48,924 bases of DNA from positions 1-48,924 of IMG/VR virus record IMGVR_UViG_3300018080_008420; one strand, 5' to 3'. The DNA comes from a virus. Each line of letters starts with the position of its first letter. Position 1 is the stretch's first letter. The notes beneath the pieces are model-generated. The model had not been told where the DNA came from. It ran no database searches and saw only the letters and a list, made by a program, of their open reading frames with translations. Below are positions 1 through 9,139 of this stretch, one piece after another. The position numbers and the translations under genes are program-made.

Positions 1-2133
1 TTACCCTTCGATTCTCGTCAAGAGAGGTAACGTCTTTATGTTTCCGCCCCCGACAATCGGGTTTCCAATCGTCGTCAGGAGCGGGAGAGTCGCTTGATAC
101 GGCGTCGGATTGAACGGGCCCCACCAACCCGGGAGCGGATCGAAGTCGTCGTATTGCGACGTCCGGCAACGAGCGTACGGAACGATAAGAAGGTCCTTCG
201 GCGAGCTTAGGAGCTCGAGCTTCGCCTCGTAAACGTCCGGCGGAGAGACCGCGTCGTCCGTCGCCGTAAGGATCTCCCAGGAATCGAGAGCCGTCTTCGC
301 GGCCTCGATATAGAAATGCGTCCCGTCATACCGGAACCGGAACCAACGGAAGTCGTCCAAATGGTCCCAATAAAGAGGCTCGAAGTTCGTAACGTCCGTC
401 GAGCTCGCGCCGTTGTCGGTATAAATGTAGAAGAAAAGAACCGTCGTAACGCCCGACTTGTACGCCTGAACATATGCGTCGAAGAGATTGTTTTCGACGT
501 CGTACATTCGGAAAGAAAAGCTCTGAATCGCGTAACCGGTATCGTACCCTCTCCAAGGAGGGAAGACCCGGAAAAAGAGCTCGTCGCCAGCCGCGAACCG
601 GTAGAGCTCCGCCGAGTTCTCGTAAAGCTCATGGTCGAGGTTCGAGTACCCGTCCCATTTCTCGACCGGCATAGCGAGACCGCGGTTCCTCGGGTGGAGA
701 GCATGCTCCTCCGGCCACTCGCCGTAATTCTCTTCCCAAAAATCGTTCCGCCATGGATCCCAAACCGACGTAATATCCGCCATGTTCGGGTTCCCGATCG
801 TCGTAAGGAGCGGAAGGATCTTTAACGCCGCTCCGGACGGGAGCTCTTCCTCTCCGGCGATCCCGGTCGGAGTGAGAAGGAAGAGCCTCTCGGTAAAGCC
901 GGAGTCGCCAGCGACGACCGCGATAACCGCGTCGCTCGGGTGCCAATGCGTCGAGTAGACGTCGCCGACCCTCGAGGAGCCGTCGCCCCAACCGAGCCCG
1001 TCGTATGCGTCGAAATGCCCGGGAAGGACCGAGAAAGCGTCTCCCGTCCTCTCAAGCCACATTACGCCCGAGAAGTACGTCCAAGAGCCCCAAGGCCCGG
1101 AGCGGCCCTCGTACGGGATTACAAGGTACCTTCCGGTCGCGTCCCATGACGGCTTGCCCCAAACCGTCTCGCCGTCGCCGCCAGGGTTATTAAACGCGAC
1201 CTCGAGATCCGTAAGCGTCCCGCTCCCGTTGTGCTTATAAATCCGGACAAGAGCTCCGTCGGAGTCGGCCGGGCTCGCGTCGTATCCGTCCGTCGCATAA
1301 GCGAGGTACGTTCCGGTCGGGTCGAATTCTATGTCATACGGATAGAGATAATCCGGGAGAGCCGGAGCTCCGCCGTCGACGAGGGAGAGCTCCTCCGCGA
1401 CGTCGTCCCACTCGTACATATTGAGATAGTGAAGACCCGAGTCTCCGCCCCAATGCGCGACCGCGAGGTACGTCGAGTCGGCCCAAGAGGCGCCGTATAC
1501 GTCCGAGAAAGGATCGTCTTCCCAAAGTTGCCACTCGCCGTAATGAGGATGTTCGAACGCCTCGAGGGCCGGATCCGGGAAGACGATATCGAGCGACGTA
1601 TCGCCCGTCCGCTTGAAGACCGTTAAGGCGTTCCGATATCGCTTGTAATGGCCGGCGACGAGGTACTCTCCCGAAGGGTGCCAATCGAGGGCGTAAACGT
1701 CCGGTTGACCCGCGTCGTCGTCCGGGTGGATCGTCTCGACCTTCGGCATAAGCGAGAGCGTATCGCCTGTCCTCTTGAACCAAGCGACCGAACTATGCCA
1801 ATCGCCCGACGCGTTATCGCCGCCTCGCATACCGACGGCGAGGTACGTCGAGCTCGGATCCCAAGCCAGCGTAATCGGATAAAGCGTCCCGGTATACCCG
1901 GAGCTTTGAGGGTCGTACGTATTGAGGTACGAGAGGCTCGAGCCGTCCCACTTGTAAAGAAGAACCTCGTTATCGTCGCCGGTTACGGCGAGGTACGTCC
2001 CATCCGGAGACCAACGGACGCCCTTCCATACGGAAACGCCGGTCGGTTGCGTCGACGGAATCGGCGAAATGAGGTCGAGCGATTCAGCCACGCCGGCCAC
2101 CCAAAGCGAGAGAGAGAGGAGTAGTATCCACAT
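1..2133 (-). CDS. Tail-associated seven-bladed beta-propeller protein
   Basis: A 710-residue protein. Residues 1-17 are strongly hydrophobic (MWILLLSLSLWVAGVA) and resemble a signal peptide with an AGVA/E cleavage context. Residues about 25-420 hold seven WD40/PD40-like blades, each with a core such as WSPDGTYLAV, WDPSSTYLAV, WHPSGEYLVA, FDPTGTYLAY or WDATGRYLVI. The C-terminal 280 residues are unrelated and carry three short repeats of the type LPLLTTIGNP. It lies after the tail hub gene and, if the molecule is circular, directly before the fibre gene, which suggests a tail-tip or adhesion role. The stop codon occupies the first three bases of the window. The propeller is clear; the virion role is inferred from position, and the signal-like N-terminus is odd for a tail protein. 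Confidence 0.75.
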   Translation of the reverse strand: MWILLLSLSLWVAGVAESLDLISPIPSTQPTGVSVWKGVRWSPDGTYLAVTGDDNEVLLYKWDGSSLSYLNTYDPQSSGYTGTLYPITLAWDPSSTYLAVGMRGGDNASGDWHSSVAWFKRTGDTLSLMPKVETIHPDDDAGQPDVYALDWHPSGEYLVAGHYKRYRNALTVFKRTGDTSLDIVFPDPALEAFEHPHYGEWQLWEDDPFSDVYGASWADSTYLAVAHWGGDSGLHYLNMYEWDDVAEELSLVDGGAPALPDYLYPYDIEFDPTGTYLAYATDGYDASPADSDGALVRIYKHNGSGTLTDLEVAFNNPGGDGETVWGKPSWDATGRYLVIPYEGRSGPWGSWTYFSGVMWLERTGDAFSVLPGHFDAYDGLGWGDGSSRVGDVYSTHWHPSDAVIAVVAGDSGFTERLFLLTPTGIAGEEELPSGAALKILPLLTTIGNPNMADITSVWDPWRNDFWEENYGEWPEEHALHPRNRGLAMPVEKWDGYSNLDHELYENSAELYRFAAGDELFFRVFPPWRGYDTGYAIQSFSFRMYDVENNLFDAYVQAYKSGVTTVLFFYIYTDNGASSTDVTNFEPLYWDHLDDFRWFRFRYDGTHFYIEAAKTALDSWEILTATDDAVSPPDVYEAKLELLSSPKDLLIVPYARCRTSQYDDFDPLPGWWGPFNPTPYQATLPLLTTIGNPIVGGGNIKTLPLLTRIEG

Positions 2134-4230
2134 TTAACCCGCCGGTACTTGGTCTTCGAAGATCAAAGACTCGTCCGTAAACTGTCCGCTCGCTCCCGCC
2201 GTTACCTCGAGTTTGATATGAACGATTACGCCCTCTTGAGGGCCGATCGTACCGACGTCGAGGAGCGGGCTCCCGTCCTCAAGCGGGCTCGTCCAAGAGA
2301 GGGCCGGCGACGCGTCGGGCGGAGCCTCTTCGTACGACGAGATTGATCCCTGTTGCGTCTCGTCCGTTACGTCGACGACGCCGACAGGATCGACCGCGAA
2401 GGACCAAGTATATTCGCCGCTCGCGCCGTCCTCCGGAGAGACAAACGCGAGGACGCCTTCCCATTGCTCCGGCGAGCTCGTTTGGTCGGTATTGATAATC
2501 GCGACCGACCGGTAAAGCGTAATCCCGGCCGTCGCCTCCGCGGCCGTTACCTTCCGGAAGAGCCCATAAAGACCGGACGTAAGCTTGGTCTTGGATATGT
2601 ACCCGCCGAGACTTTCGGCGGCCGTCGATTCCTGAGAGTACCCGGGTCCGTACGGCGTCGTATAGTAAAACTCGATCCGATCCGCCAGCGTCGTCGGATC
2701 CGTCTCCTCTTCGACGACCTCCCGGACGACCTCCCGGACCGTCGCCGCCTTCGCCTTCGTATACCAACGCGTAACCGATCCTCGCGGGCTCCCTCTCGAG
2801 AGGATCGTCGTCGAGTTCCCCTCCGGCCGTATCTCATGCGTGTACCCGGTTATCGCGACGTCTTGGGCCGCGTTGTAATGAACGCCGTTCGCCGGGTACC
2901 GACAGAGATCGCCGATCTCGATTTCCGGGACGAACGCGTTCCTCGCCGTATGTGAGAGAGCCGGGAAAGCCGTCTCAGCGAGGATCGCCTCCGCCAGGGC
3001 AAGCGCCTTCGCTTGCGAGTTTATTTGGAGGTTACCGGTCTCGTCGAGGAGGAGCGGGTAAATCCCGTCGTTCTCTTCGTTCGCATACTCCGCGATCGAG
3101 CTCGAGTCCTCCGCGACGACCGCGGCCTCGTCCGTATCCCAATCGACAATTACGTAATTCCGGACGCCGAGGGCCGAGAGCTCGACCTCCGTTATTTCGA
3201 AGTAATCGTCGGCGTCGAAGATATGGTCGGGCGTCGTCTTGTCCCGGTCCGGCTCGTATAAAGTGAGTTGGTTCTCTTGGTCCGACGCGTTCCATTTGGC
3301 GCGGAAGTCCCAACCGATGTTATCCCGGAGGGCGATTATCGCGTCTTGCAAGCTCTGGCGTTGCTGAGTGTACTCGATTATCCCGAAGTCCGGGTCGCCC
3401 TCGACGTAGATCGTCGGCGGATTCACCGTAAGGTTATCGTCGAGGATCGCTTGCATAACGTCTTCGATCGGAGTCGGCGAGACGTTGTCGCCGTATTCCG
3501 TCTCGTCGAGGACCCAAGCGTCATGGAGCCGGCCGGCTTTGTCCCGACATGGGACGACGATCTCCGACGCGTTCCCGCCCCAAGCCGTGTCGTCGATCCG
3601 GCCCTCGAAGAGAAATTCCCAATCGCCCTCCTCGACCGCCTCGTCGAGCCCGATAATCGCCGTCTCGAGGAGGATCCTTCTCCCTGGCGCGATCGGTTGC
3701 GGGTCGTTCATTAGCGGCGCCTTCGACTCCGACTGAGTCTCCCGCCAGAAACGAACCGACGCCGTCTTCGCGAAACTCTCGACGTCGGCTTGAATCGTCG
3801 CGCCGATAAACCACTCGGAGAGGTTTTGCAAATGATCGGTCGAGTCCGCGACGAATACCCGGACGAGCTCCTTCCGCTCGTCGGCGATCGTGGCGTCTTC
3901 CCATAGCTCGAACGAAAGCGTCGCGTAATCGGCGTTACGGCCGATTCTACGCGTTATCTCCCTCGGGTAGACCTTGACCCCTCCGGAGGCGACCAAATCG
4001 CCGGAGAACGTCAAGGAGCCGCCAGAGAGGGCCGCGACAAGCGTCTCGATCGTCGAGGCGTCTTCCTCCGGCGTCCGGAGTTCCCATACCCGGACGAAGC
4101 CTCTCGAGCTCGTTATCGAAGAGCGGAGCGTCCCGTCGTACCGTCTCCGGATCTCCGCCCTTGGTTCGTAACGTACCGAGGCGCCGTCGGGCGCCAGATA
4201 GATCGGGAGAGAGTCGAGAAAGATATCCAT
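2134..4230 (-). CDS. Tail hub / baseplate-like protein
   Basis: A 698-residue protein with no signal peptide or membrane segment. The N-terminal 130 residues (VRVWELRTPEEDAS... LSFELWEDA) resemble distal-tail/receptor-ring domains. The middle contains beta-rich hub-like sequence (FEGRIDDTAWGGNASEIVV, then a helix and DWDTDEAAVV), and residues about 450-480 (ITGYTHEIRPEGNSTTIL) look like the end of a phage hub domain. It sits immediately after a 113-residue tail protein and the tape-measure gene, the standard place for tail-tip proteins of siphoviruses. It abuts the propeller gene with no gap. A tail structural role is well supported by order; the exact part (hub or distal tail fusion) is inferred. 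Confidence 0.6.
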   Translation of the reverse strand: MDIFLDSLPIYLAPDGASVRYEPRAEIRRRYDGTLRSSITSSRGFVRVWELRTPEEDASTIETLVAALSGGSLTFSGDLVASGGVKVYPREITRRIGRNADYATLSFELWEDATIADERKELVRVFVADSTDHLQNLSEWFIGATIQADVESFAKTASVRFWRETQSESKAPLMNDPQPIAPGRRILLETAIIGLDEAVEEGDWEFLFEGRIDDTAWGGNASEIVVPCRDKAGRLHDAWVLDETEYGDNVSPTPIEDVMQAILDDNLTVNPPTIYVEGDPDFGIIEYTQQRQSLQDAIIALRDNIGWDFRAKWNASDQENQLTLYEPDRDKTTPDHIFDADDYFEITEVELSALGVRNYVIVDWDTDEAAVVAEDSSSIAEYANEENDGIYPLLLDETGNLQINSQAKALALAEAILAETAFPALSHTARNAFVPEIEIGDLCRYPANGVHYNAAQDVAITGYTHEIRPEGNSTTILSRGSPRGSVTRWYTKAKAATVREVVREVVEEETDPTTLADRIEFYYTTPYGPGYSQESTAAESLGGYISKTKLTSGLYGLFRKVTAAEATAGITLYRSVAIINTDQTSSPEQWEGVLAFVSPEDGASGEYTWSFAVDPVGVVDVTDETQQGSISSYEEAPPDASPALSWTSPLEDGSPLLDVGTIGPQEGVIVHIKLEVTAGASGQFTDESLIFEDQVPAG

Positions 4231-4572
4231 TTACGAGACCTCCTCGACTTCGAAAAACCAAGTCCATTGGTTCGACAGAGGACCGGCCCGGAGTTGCGTC
4301 GGCCATACGTACGCCGAGAGAGACGTCGGGAAAATGTCGCCGGCAATCGTCGCGGGCCCGGAGGCGAGGAGCTCGTCCTCGAGGTCGTCCTTCTCCGCCG
4401 TCGTAAGGATATCCGTTTGAGCTTGGAACCGGAGGACCCGGGCCGAGTCGCCATGCTTCGCGATCCGAGCCTTCCCGCTCTCCGTTCTCTGGATATGCTC
4501 GAGAACGACCTCCTCGAGATTGAGAGGCGCGACGAGGTTTACCTCGAGCCCGTTAATCGAGAAAATCGCCAT
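4231..4572 (-). CDS. Small tail protein downstream of tape measure
   Basis: A 113-residue protein, MAIFSINGLEVNLV at the start. It shows alternating beta-strand patterns and ends at the first base of the next gene's upstream flank without a gap. The opening strand followed by RVLRFQAQTDILTTAEKDDLED resembles small distal-tail domains that measure or cap the tail tube. Its start codon overlaps the stop of the tape-measure gene by one base (TAATG), so the two are probably translationally coupled. I do not recognise a named family; the role is inferred from position between tape measure and hub. Confidence 0.6.
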   Translation of the reverse strand: MAIFSINGLEVNLVAPLNLEEVVLEHIQRTESGKARIAKHGDSARVLRFQAQTDILTTAEKDDLEDELLASGPATIAGDIFPTSLSAYVWPTQLRAGPLSNQWTWFFEVEEVS

Positions 4573-7500
4573 TATCCGACGACGTCGTTAAAGAGGTGTG
4601 GAGCTCCCGCCCGTAGTTTTTGTTGAATCAATCGAGCGAGGCGAGTCGCGAGCTCCTCGTCCGATTCGTTCCCGCCAGAGCCAGCGACCGAGACGTTTAT
4701 CGAGACCGGAGCTCCGCCCGCTCCGCCTCCCGAGCTCGCAACCGGCGTACCGAAGGAAGGAGCGGCCGGCCCGGAGACTATGCTCGACCGCCAACGGAGG
4801 AGGGAAAGCCGGAGCCCTTGCGGAGCGTTCAAGGCCGACGAAACCCTCTCCGCCGCTTCCGCGGTCTCCTCGAGCGCCCGGTTTTGTTCGATGGTCGCGT
4901 TCGTCGCGGCCTCGGCCGCCTGAACCTGTTGGAGGAGGGCGATATACTCGCCGCCTCGGCCGGCCCGGATCGCTTTCATTAGTTCCAAGTGATTCCGGAG
5001 CGAGCGAGCTTCGTCGTCCCGGCCTTGGGCGATAAAGAGCCGTACCCGGAGGTTCTCGAGGTCCGTCGCTTGCTTGAGACGCTCGGCCGCCGCCGCCTCT
5101 CGAGCCGCCTCGGCCGCGTCCCTGGCGGCCTTATCAAATTCGTCGAGAGCTTGGTTTACCTCGCCCTCGATAACCGCCGTAAGGCGTTCGAACATTTCCT
5201 CGGTTATCGTCCCGGCCGCGAGGAGGTCCTTCGCTTTCTCCGTCTCCGAGAACGCCCCCCCGACGAGACGAGCTCGCAACGCGCCGCGGTCGTCGCCAGC
5301 GAGAGCGGCTTCCCGCTCCGTCAGGTTCGCCCCGAAGGAGAACCTTTCCCGCATAATGCCCGTAAACTCCTTCGCCGCCTCCTCGGCTTCCCGGGTCGCG
5401 ATCGCTTGCTCTTCGAGGGTTTGGACGTATTCGGCGAGAGCGATTAAAGACTCGTCGAAGCCTTGGGTCCGCATACGCTCGAGTTCGATTTGCCTTTGCA
5501 GAGCTCGAGCCTCGTCGTCGAGACCGAGAGCCGTAAGCCGGCGGAGCTCGAGGCTTTCTTCCATGGCGGCGACTTGAGCGTCTGTCGCTTCCGTAACCGC
5601 GTCGCCGAGATCGTTCCAAGCCTCCTCGGCCTTTGCCCATTCGGCTTCCTGTACCGCCTCGAGGAGATCCATAAGCTCGTCGGACCAACCGGCCGCGGTC
5701 GCTTCCTCGAGCTCTTTCCGTTGCTCGATCTCGAGACGCATACGCTCGGCCTCGACGTCTTTCCCTTGAGCGATCAAGAGCCGGAGTTCGAGCTCCTCCC
5801 GGAAGGAGGCGTTAAGGGCCGCGAGCTTCTCCTCGTACTCGTCGAGGAGCCGGAGCCGTTCCTTCTCTTTTTCGATCGGATCGGGCGTCCTCGGCTTCGC
5901 GTACCGGTTGCCAAGCTTCTCGAGCTCGGTAAGGAGCTCCTCGTATGCGGCCGACAAGCTCGAGGGCGTCCCGTATACCGCGTCCTCGAATTGCTGGACC
6001 GCCTCGGCAAATTGTTCGGTCGCCTTCCGCTCCCTGTCGATACGGTCGAGTTCCTTTTGCTGGCGAACGTCGTCGTCGCCCCCGAAGAGGCCCGCAATCC
6101 CCGAAATAAGGCCGATCGCGCCCCCGGCGATACCGGCGACCCCTCCGATCGTCGCGGCCATTCCCGCGGCGCCCTCGAGCCCTTGAGCTCGCTTTAAACC
6201 TTGGAGCCCTTCCGCAACGTCGACGAGTCCCCGGACCGCGTCCGCGGCGTCGTCGTTCAAGATGCCGAGAGCGTCCGTTAGGCTCGCGATTCCCCGGACC
6301 GTCGAAACGATTACGTCCGAGTGCTCGATCATTGCTCCGGTAACCTCTCGGACCCAATGCTCGGTCTCCTCGAGCTCGCGGTTATACGCCTTCAGTTGTG
6401 GCGTCATTTCTCCGAGGTCGTACCCGGCCGGCCCGTCCGGCTCGTTTATCGAGTCGACCATACGGATATTCTTTCCGGAAAGCGTGTCCTTGAGGTTTTG
6501 ACGCTTGAGCGCCTCCGCCTCTTCCCGGATCTCCGTAAGGATCTCGAGGAACTTCTCCCAAGCCGAGAGAACCGGGTCGCCAGGATCCGGAGGGTCGATC
6601 CTGTTTACTTCTTCCATGCGTCCGGCGATCGACTCGAGGAGCCGGTCGATCTCTTGCAAGCGTACGACGCGATCCGCCTCGTCGTCGCCGACATGAGACC
6701 CGAGCTCGGCCTCGATCGCGAGCTTCTCGGCCCATAGCCGGGCGTCGGCGAGCGCGAGCTCTTCCTTCGTCAAGGCTTGAACCATAACGAGCCGGGCGTC
6801 GGCCGCTTCCTGTTGAGCCTTCCTCGACTCCTCGATCGCTTTCTTCTCTTCCCGCTTCGCCCGGATAAAGAGGTACACGCCCGCGGTTATCGCGGTGAGA
6901 ACGCCCGCGATCGGCCACATGGATATTGTGAGAAGGTTCCAAGCCGCGGCCGCCGAGTTAACAAGCGGGACCATTGCCGCGAACGCCGTTACGGCGCCCC
7001 ATACGGCCGGTCCAAGCGTAACGAACGCCGCGACGACTCCCGCTCCGGCCGTCGCGCCGAGGACGATTCCCGCGGCTTTTAAAGCGTCGGCCATACGGTC
7101 CGCGTTGTCGATAAGGAGCTCGATCGCCGGGACCGTCTTCTCGACGAGTTCGTCCCGCCAATTCGAAAACTGTTGCTTGATCCGGCCGATCCGATTCTCG
7201 ATCGACTCCATTTGCTTGTCGGCGATCTCCTTCGTCGTACCGCCGGCTTCCCGGAGGGCCGCCTCGTATTCCCGGATCTTCTCCGAGGCTCCGAGGAGAG
7301 GAAGGATTACGCCTTGAACCCGAGCCTGGAATCCGAGTTGCTCGAGGGCCGCGACTCGAGTCTCGTCGGACATACTGGCGGTCGCCGTCTCGAGGTCGCC
7401 AATAATGTCCGCGAGGTTCCTCATGTTGCCGTTAGCGTTGAAGACCGAGACCTCGAGCTCCTCGTACGCTTTCGCGTTGTTTACAGCCGCCGAGCTCATA

Positions 7501-8216
7501 AGCCGGAGGATTCGGGAGAGACCCGTCCCCGCGACTTGTGCCTTTACTCCCTGGTCAGCAAAGGCCGCGAGAACCGCGACCCCTTCCTCGGCGTCCTTGC
7601 CGAAGGTCTTCAACGCCGCCCCGGCTTCGCTCGTTAAAGCTTGCGAGAATTGCTCGACGCTCGCGTTTGCAAGGGTATTCGCCTTTACGAGAACGTCGGT
7701 AACCCGAGTCATATTGCGGAGGTTCGCTTGAGCGTCCTTCGAGGCGAGACCGAGGGCCGATTGAGCGTCCGTCGCAAGGTCCGTCGCCGTCGAGAGGTCG
7801 AACATACCCGCTCGGGCGAAGTTCGCGACCGCCGGCAAGGCCGCGACCGATTGAGCCGCGTCCATGCCAGCCGAAGCGAGGAAGTAATACGCCTCCGCGG
7901 TATCCTTCGCCGCGAAGTTCACAGCCTCGGAAACTTCCCGAGCCGTTGCCGCCATGTCGTCCCGCATTGCCGCGGATACGTCGCCCATGATCGCGAGACT
8001 CGAGCTCATAGCGGCGTCGAATTGTACGAAGCTCCGGATCCCGGCGCCGATCGCGTTCGCCGCGAGGGTAATCGCGATCGTGCCGGCGAGTCCGGTTAAG
8101 ACCTTCCCGGTCGAGAGGCCCTCCGCTTTCATGCTCCGGAGGGTATTACGAGCTCGCCGGCCTCCGGCCTCGAAGCCGGTCGTATTCATGCCAAGCCGAA
8201 GGACTTCGGTCGTCAT
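4572..8216 (-). CDS. Tail tape measure protein
   Basis: A 1214-residue protein. Residues 1-370 match the TP901-type tape-measure core: a short helical start, FVQFDAAMSSSLAIMGD, AREVSEAVNFAAKDTAEAYYFLASAGMD and TGLSRILRLM. Residues about 375-450 form hydrophobic, membrane-like segments. The rest is long charged coiled coil with repeated blocks of the type EELELRRLxALGxDxEARxLxxxxEL, occurring about five times. It sets tail length and is carried inside the tail tube. At roughly 1.5 angstrom per residue (known rule for the family) it predicts a tail near 180 nm. The start overlaps the stop of the frameshifted chaperone reading frame (ATGA), as is typical. Confidence 0.95.
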   Translation of the reverse strand: MTTEVLRLGMNTTGFEAGGRRARNTLRSMKAEGLSTGKVLTGLAGTIAITLAANAIGAGIRSFVQFDAAMSSSLAIMGDVSAAMRDDMAATAREVSEAVNFAAKDTAEAYYFLASAGMDAAQSVAALPAVANFARAGMFDLSTATDLATDAQSALGLASKDAQANLRNMTRVTDVLVKANTLANASVEQFSQALTSEAGAALKTFGKDAEEGVAVLAAFADQGVKAQVAGTGLSRILRLMSSAAVNNAKAYEELEVSVFNANGNMRNLADIIGDLETATASMSDETRVAALEQLGFQARVQGVILPLLGASEKIREYEAALREAGGTTKEIADKQMESIENRIGRIKQQFSNWRDELVEKTVPAIELLIDNADRMADALKAAGIVLGATAGAGVVAAFVTLGPAVWGAVTAFAAMVPLVNSAAAAWNLLTISMWPIAGVLTAITAGVYLFIRAKREEKKAIEESRKAQQEAADARLVMVQALTKEELALADARLWAEKLAIEAELGSHVGDDEADRVVRLQEIDRLLESIAGRMEEVNRIDPPDPGDPVLSAWEKFLEILTEIREEAEALKRQNLKDTLSGKNIRMVDSINEPDGPAGYDLGEMTPQLKAYNRELEETEHWVREVTGAMIEHSDVIVSTVRGIASLTDALGILNDDAADAVRGLVDVAEGLQGLKRAQGLEGAAGMAATIGGVAGIAGGAIGLISGIAGLFGGDDDVRQQKELDRIDRERKATEQFAEAVQQFEDAVYGTPSSLSAAYEELLTELEKLGNRYAKPRTPDPIEKEKERLRLLDEYEEKLAALNASFREELELRLLIAQGKDVEAERMRLEIEQRKELEEATAAGWSDELMDLLEAVQEAEWAKAEEAWNDLGDAVTEATDAQVAAMEESLELRRLTALGLDDEARALQRQIELERMRTQGFDESLIALAEYVQTLEEQAIATREAEEAAKEFTGIMRERFSFGANLTEREAALAGDDRGALRARLVGGAFSETEKAKDLLAAGTITEEMFERLTAVIEGEVNQALDEFDKAARDAAEAAREAAAAERLKQATDLENLRVRLFIAQGRDDEARSLRNHLELMKAIRAGRGGEYIALLQQVQAAEAATNATIEQNRALEETAEAAERVSSALNAPQGLRLSLLRWRSSIVSGPAAPSFGTPVASSGGGAGGAPVSINVSVAGSGGNESDEELATRLARLIQQKLRAGAPHLFNDVVG

Positions 8217-9009
8217 TTGCTCGCCTTGCTCCTCTCGGTTTGGTAGTCAAGAAACGCCCGGTCGAGGGCCCGGATCATTTCCCAAAAAGCCTCGAAGTCT
8301 TCGATCCCGTATCGCGCCGCGTACCGATCGGCCGCCTCGAACGGAATCGGTCCGAGACCGAACCCGCTTGAGCTACGGGATCCCGTTAGCTCCCAAAACG
8401 CCTTGTAAACCCAATCGAGCCGCTCCGGGAGCTCGGGAGCTTCTTCCCAAAACGGCTTCCCCTCGAGCTCGAGGCCGCCGGCCAGGAGCTTCGAAAGATG
8501 CGGGCCCCAAGCGAGATCCCATTCTAGGCTTTTCCCAAGACGTCCGAGTCCTCTTTGAGAGAGGTCGCTCGATGGTGGTCTTCGTTCAAGCCAGCCGAAA
8601 CGACGGCGTCGTAAAAGTCCTCGTCCTCCTTGAACGCCTGGATCCCGAGCTCGGGCGTATAGTCGGCGAGCGTCCCGTCTTTCAACGCGATAAGCCGCCA
8701 ATCCTCGAGGACCGCATGAGCGACCGACTCTCGGACGATCTTTTGCTCGACCTCGGGAGGGATATTGCCGACTCGGCGGTACTTTTGAAGGGCTTTCCTG
8801 GCGAACGCCGAACGGGCCGGATCATGGAACCGCCGGACCTTGATTTGCGGGAGCTTCGCGGCCGGATCCATATCCATAAGGCTCCGAAATTCCTCGTCCT
8901 CGGCCTCGCTCCATGTCAAATACTGGTTATTCCGGAAGACGATAAAGAGCCAAACGCCTTCCGACTTCCGGTCGCCAGCCTGTCCGAGTTTCAACGCGCC
9001 GTCTTTCAT
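8213..9009 (-). CDS. Tail assembly chaperone, -1 frameshift product (gpGT-like)
   Basis: A 265-residue fusion made when ribosomes slip back one base at the heptamer G GGA AAA (8536-8530). The first 160 residues are the shared gpG-like part, and 105 residues in the -1 frame follow, beginning SLEWDLAWGPHLSK and ending YQTERSKASK. The -1 frame has no start codon of its own near the junction and stays open until its TGA overlaps the tape-measure ATG. The T-like part should bind the tape measure while the shared part binds tail tube subunits, as in lambda gpG/gpGT. The slippery site is perfect, and the position between tube and tape-measure genes is canonical. Frequency of slippage cannot be judged here. 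Confidence 0.9.
8524..9009 (-). CDS. Tail assembly chaperone (gpG-like, unshifted product)
   Basis: A 161-residue protein made without frameshifting. It begins MKDGALKLGQAG and ends SDVLGKA, with the stop two codons after the slippery heptamer. The mix of charged helices and the C-terminal frameshift are typical of the first tail assembly chaperone of siphoviruses, which works only during assembly and is not in the virion. The start has a strong purine-rich site (AGAGGAGAGGAAAGT) just upstream. The preceding 130 bases separate it from the tail tube gene and contain a hairpin, consistent with lower expression than the tube. Confidence 0.85.
   Translation of the reverse strand: MKDGALKLGQAGDRKSEGVWLFIVFRNNQYLTWSEAEDEEFRSLMDMDPAAKLPQIKVRRFHDPARSAFARKALQKYRRVGNIPPEVEQKIVRESVAHAVLEDWRLIALKDGTLADYTPELGIQAFKEDEDFYDAVVSAGLNEDHHRATSLKEDSDVLGKA
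8530..8536 (-). promoter_or_regulatory. Programmed -1 frameshift slippery heptamer GGGAAAA
   Basis: On the minus strand the heptamer reads G GGA AAA in the zero frame, a perfect X XXY YYZ site, followed by GCC and the zero-frame stop TAG. After slippage the reading continues AGC CTA GAA TGG in the -1 frame. G+C-rich self-complementary sequence follows about 30-60 bases downstream (8460-8490) and could stimulate slippage. This arrangement is conserved across many tailed phages. Confidence 0.92.
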
Positions 9010-9056
9010 ACTTTCCTCTCCTCTAGCTAAGGGATTCGACGAGATACGGAGACGGT

Positions 9057-9088
9057 CCTTCCGGCCGCCAGAGGAGTCGACCGGAAAG
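9057..9088 (-). other. Hairpin between tail tube and chaperone genes
   Basis: Arms 9057-9064 and 9081-9088 pair over eight bases (one G-T) around a 16-base loop. It lies in the 130-base gap after the major tail tube gene. No run of T follows on the minus strand, so it is not a classical terminator. It could limit read-through or protect the tube mRNA. Function is inferred only from position. Confidence 0.3.
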
Positions 9089-9139
9089 AGTTTCCCCGTC
9101 CCTTATCCGGCCGCCTCCGCCCCCCGTCAAAGAGATCGG

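Noticed and set aside
7954-9030. Plus-strand open frame of 358 residues over the tape measure start and chaperones
   Set aside because: Shadow of the frameshifted chaperone and tape-measure genes; Arg/Pro/Ser-rich with no domain sense.
9057-9088. Classical rho-independent terminator after the tail tube gene
   Set aside because: The stem is good but no run of T follows on the minus strand, so only a hairpin is claimed.
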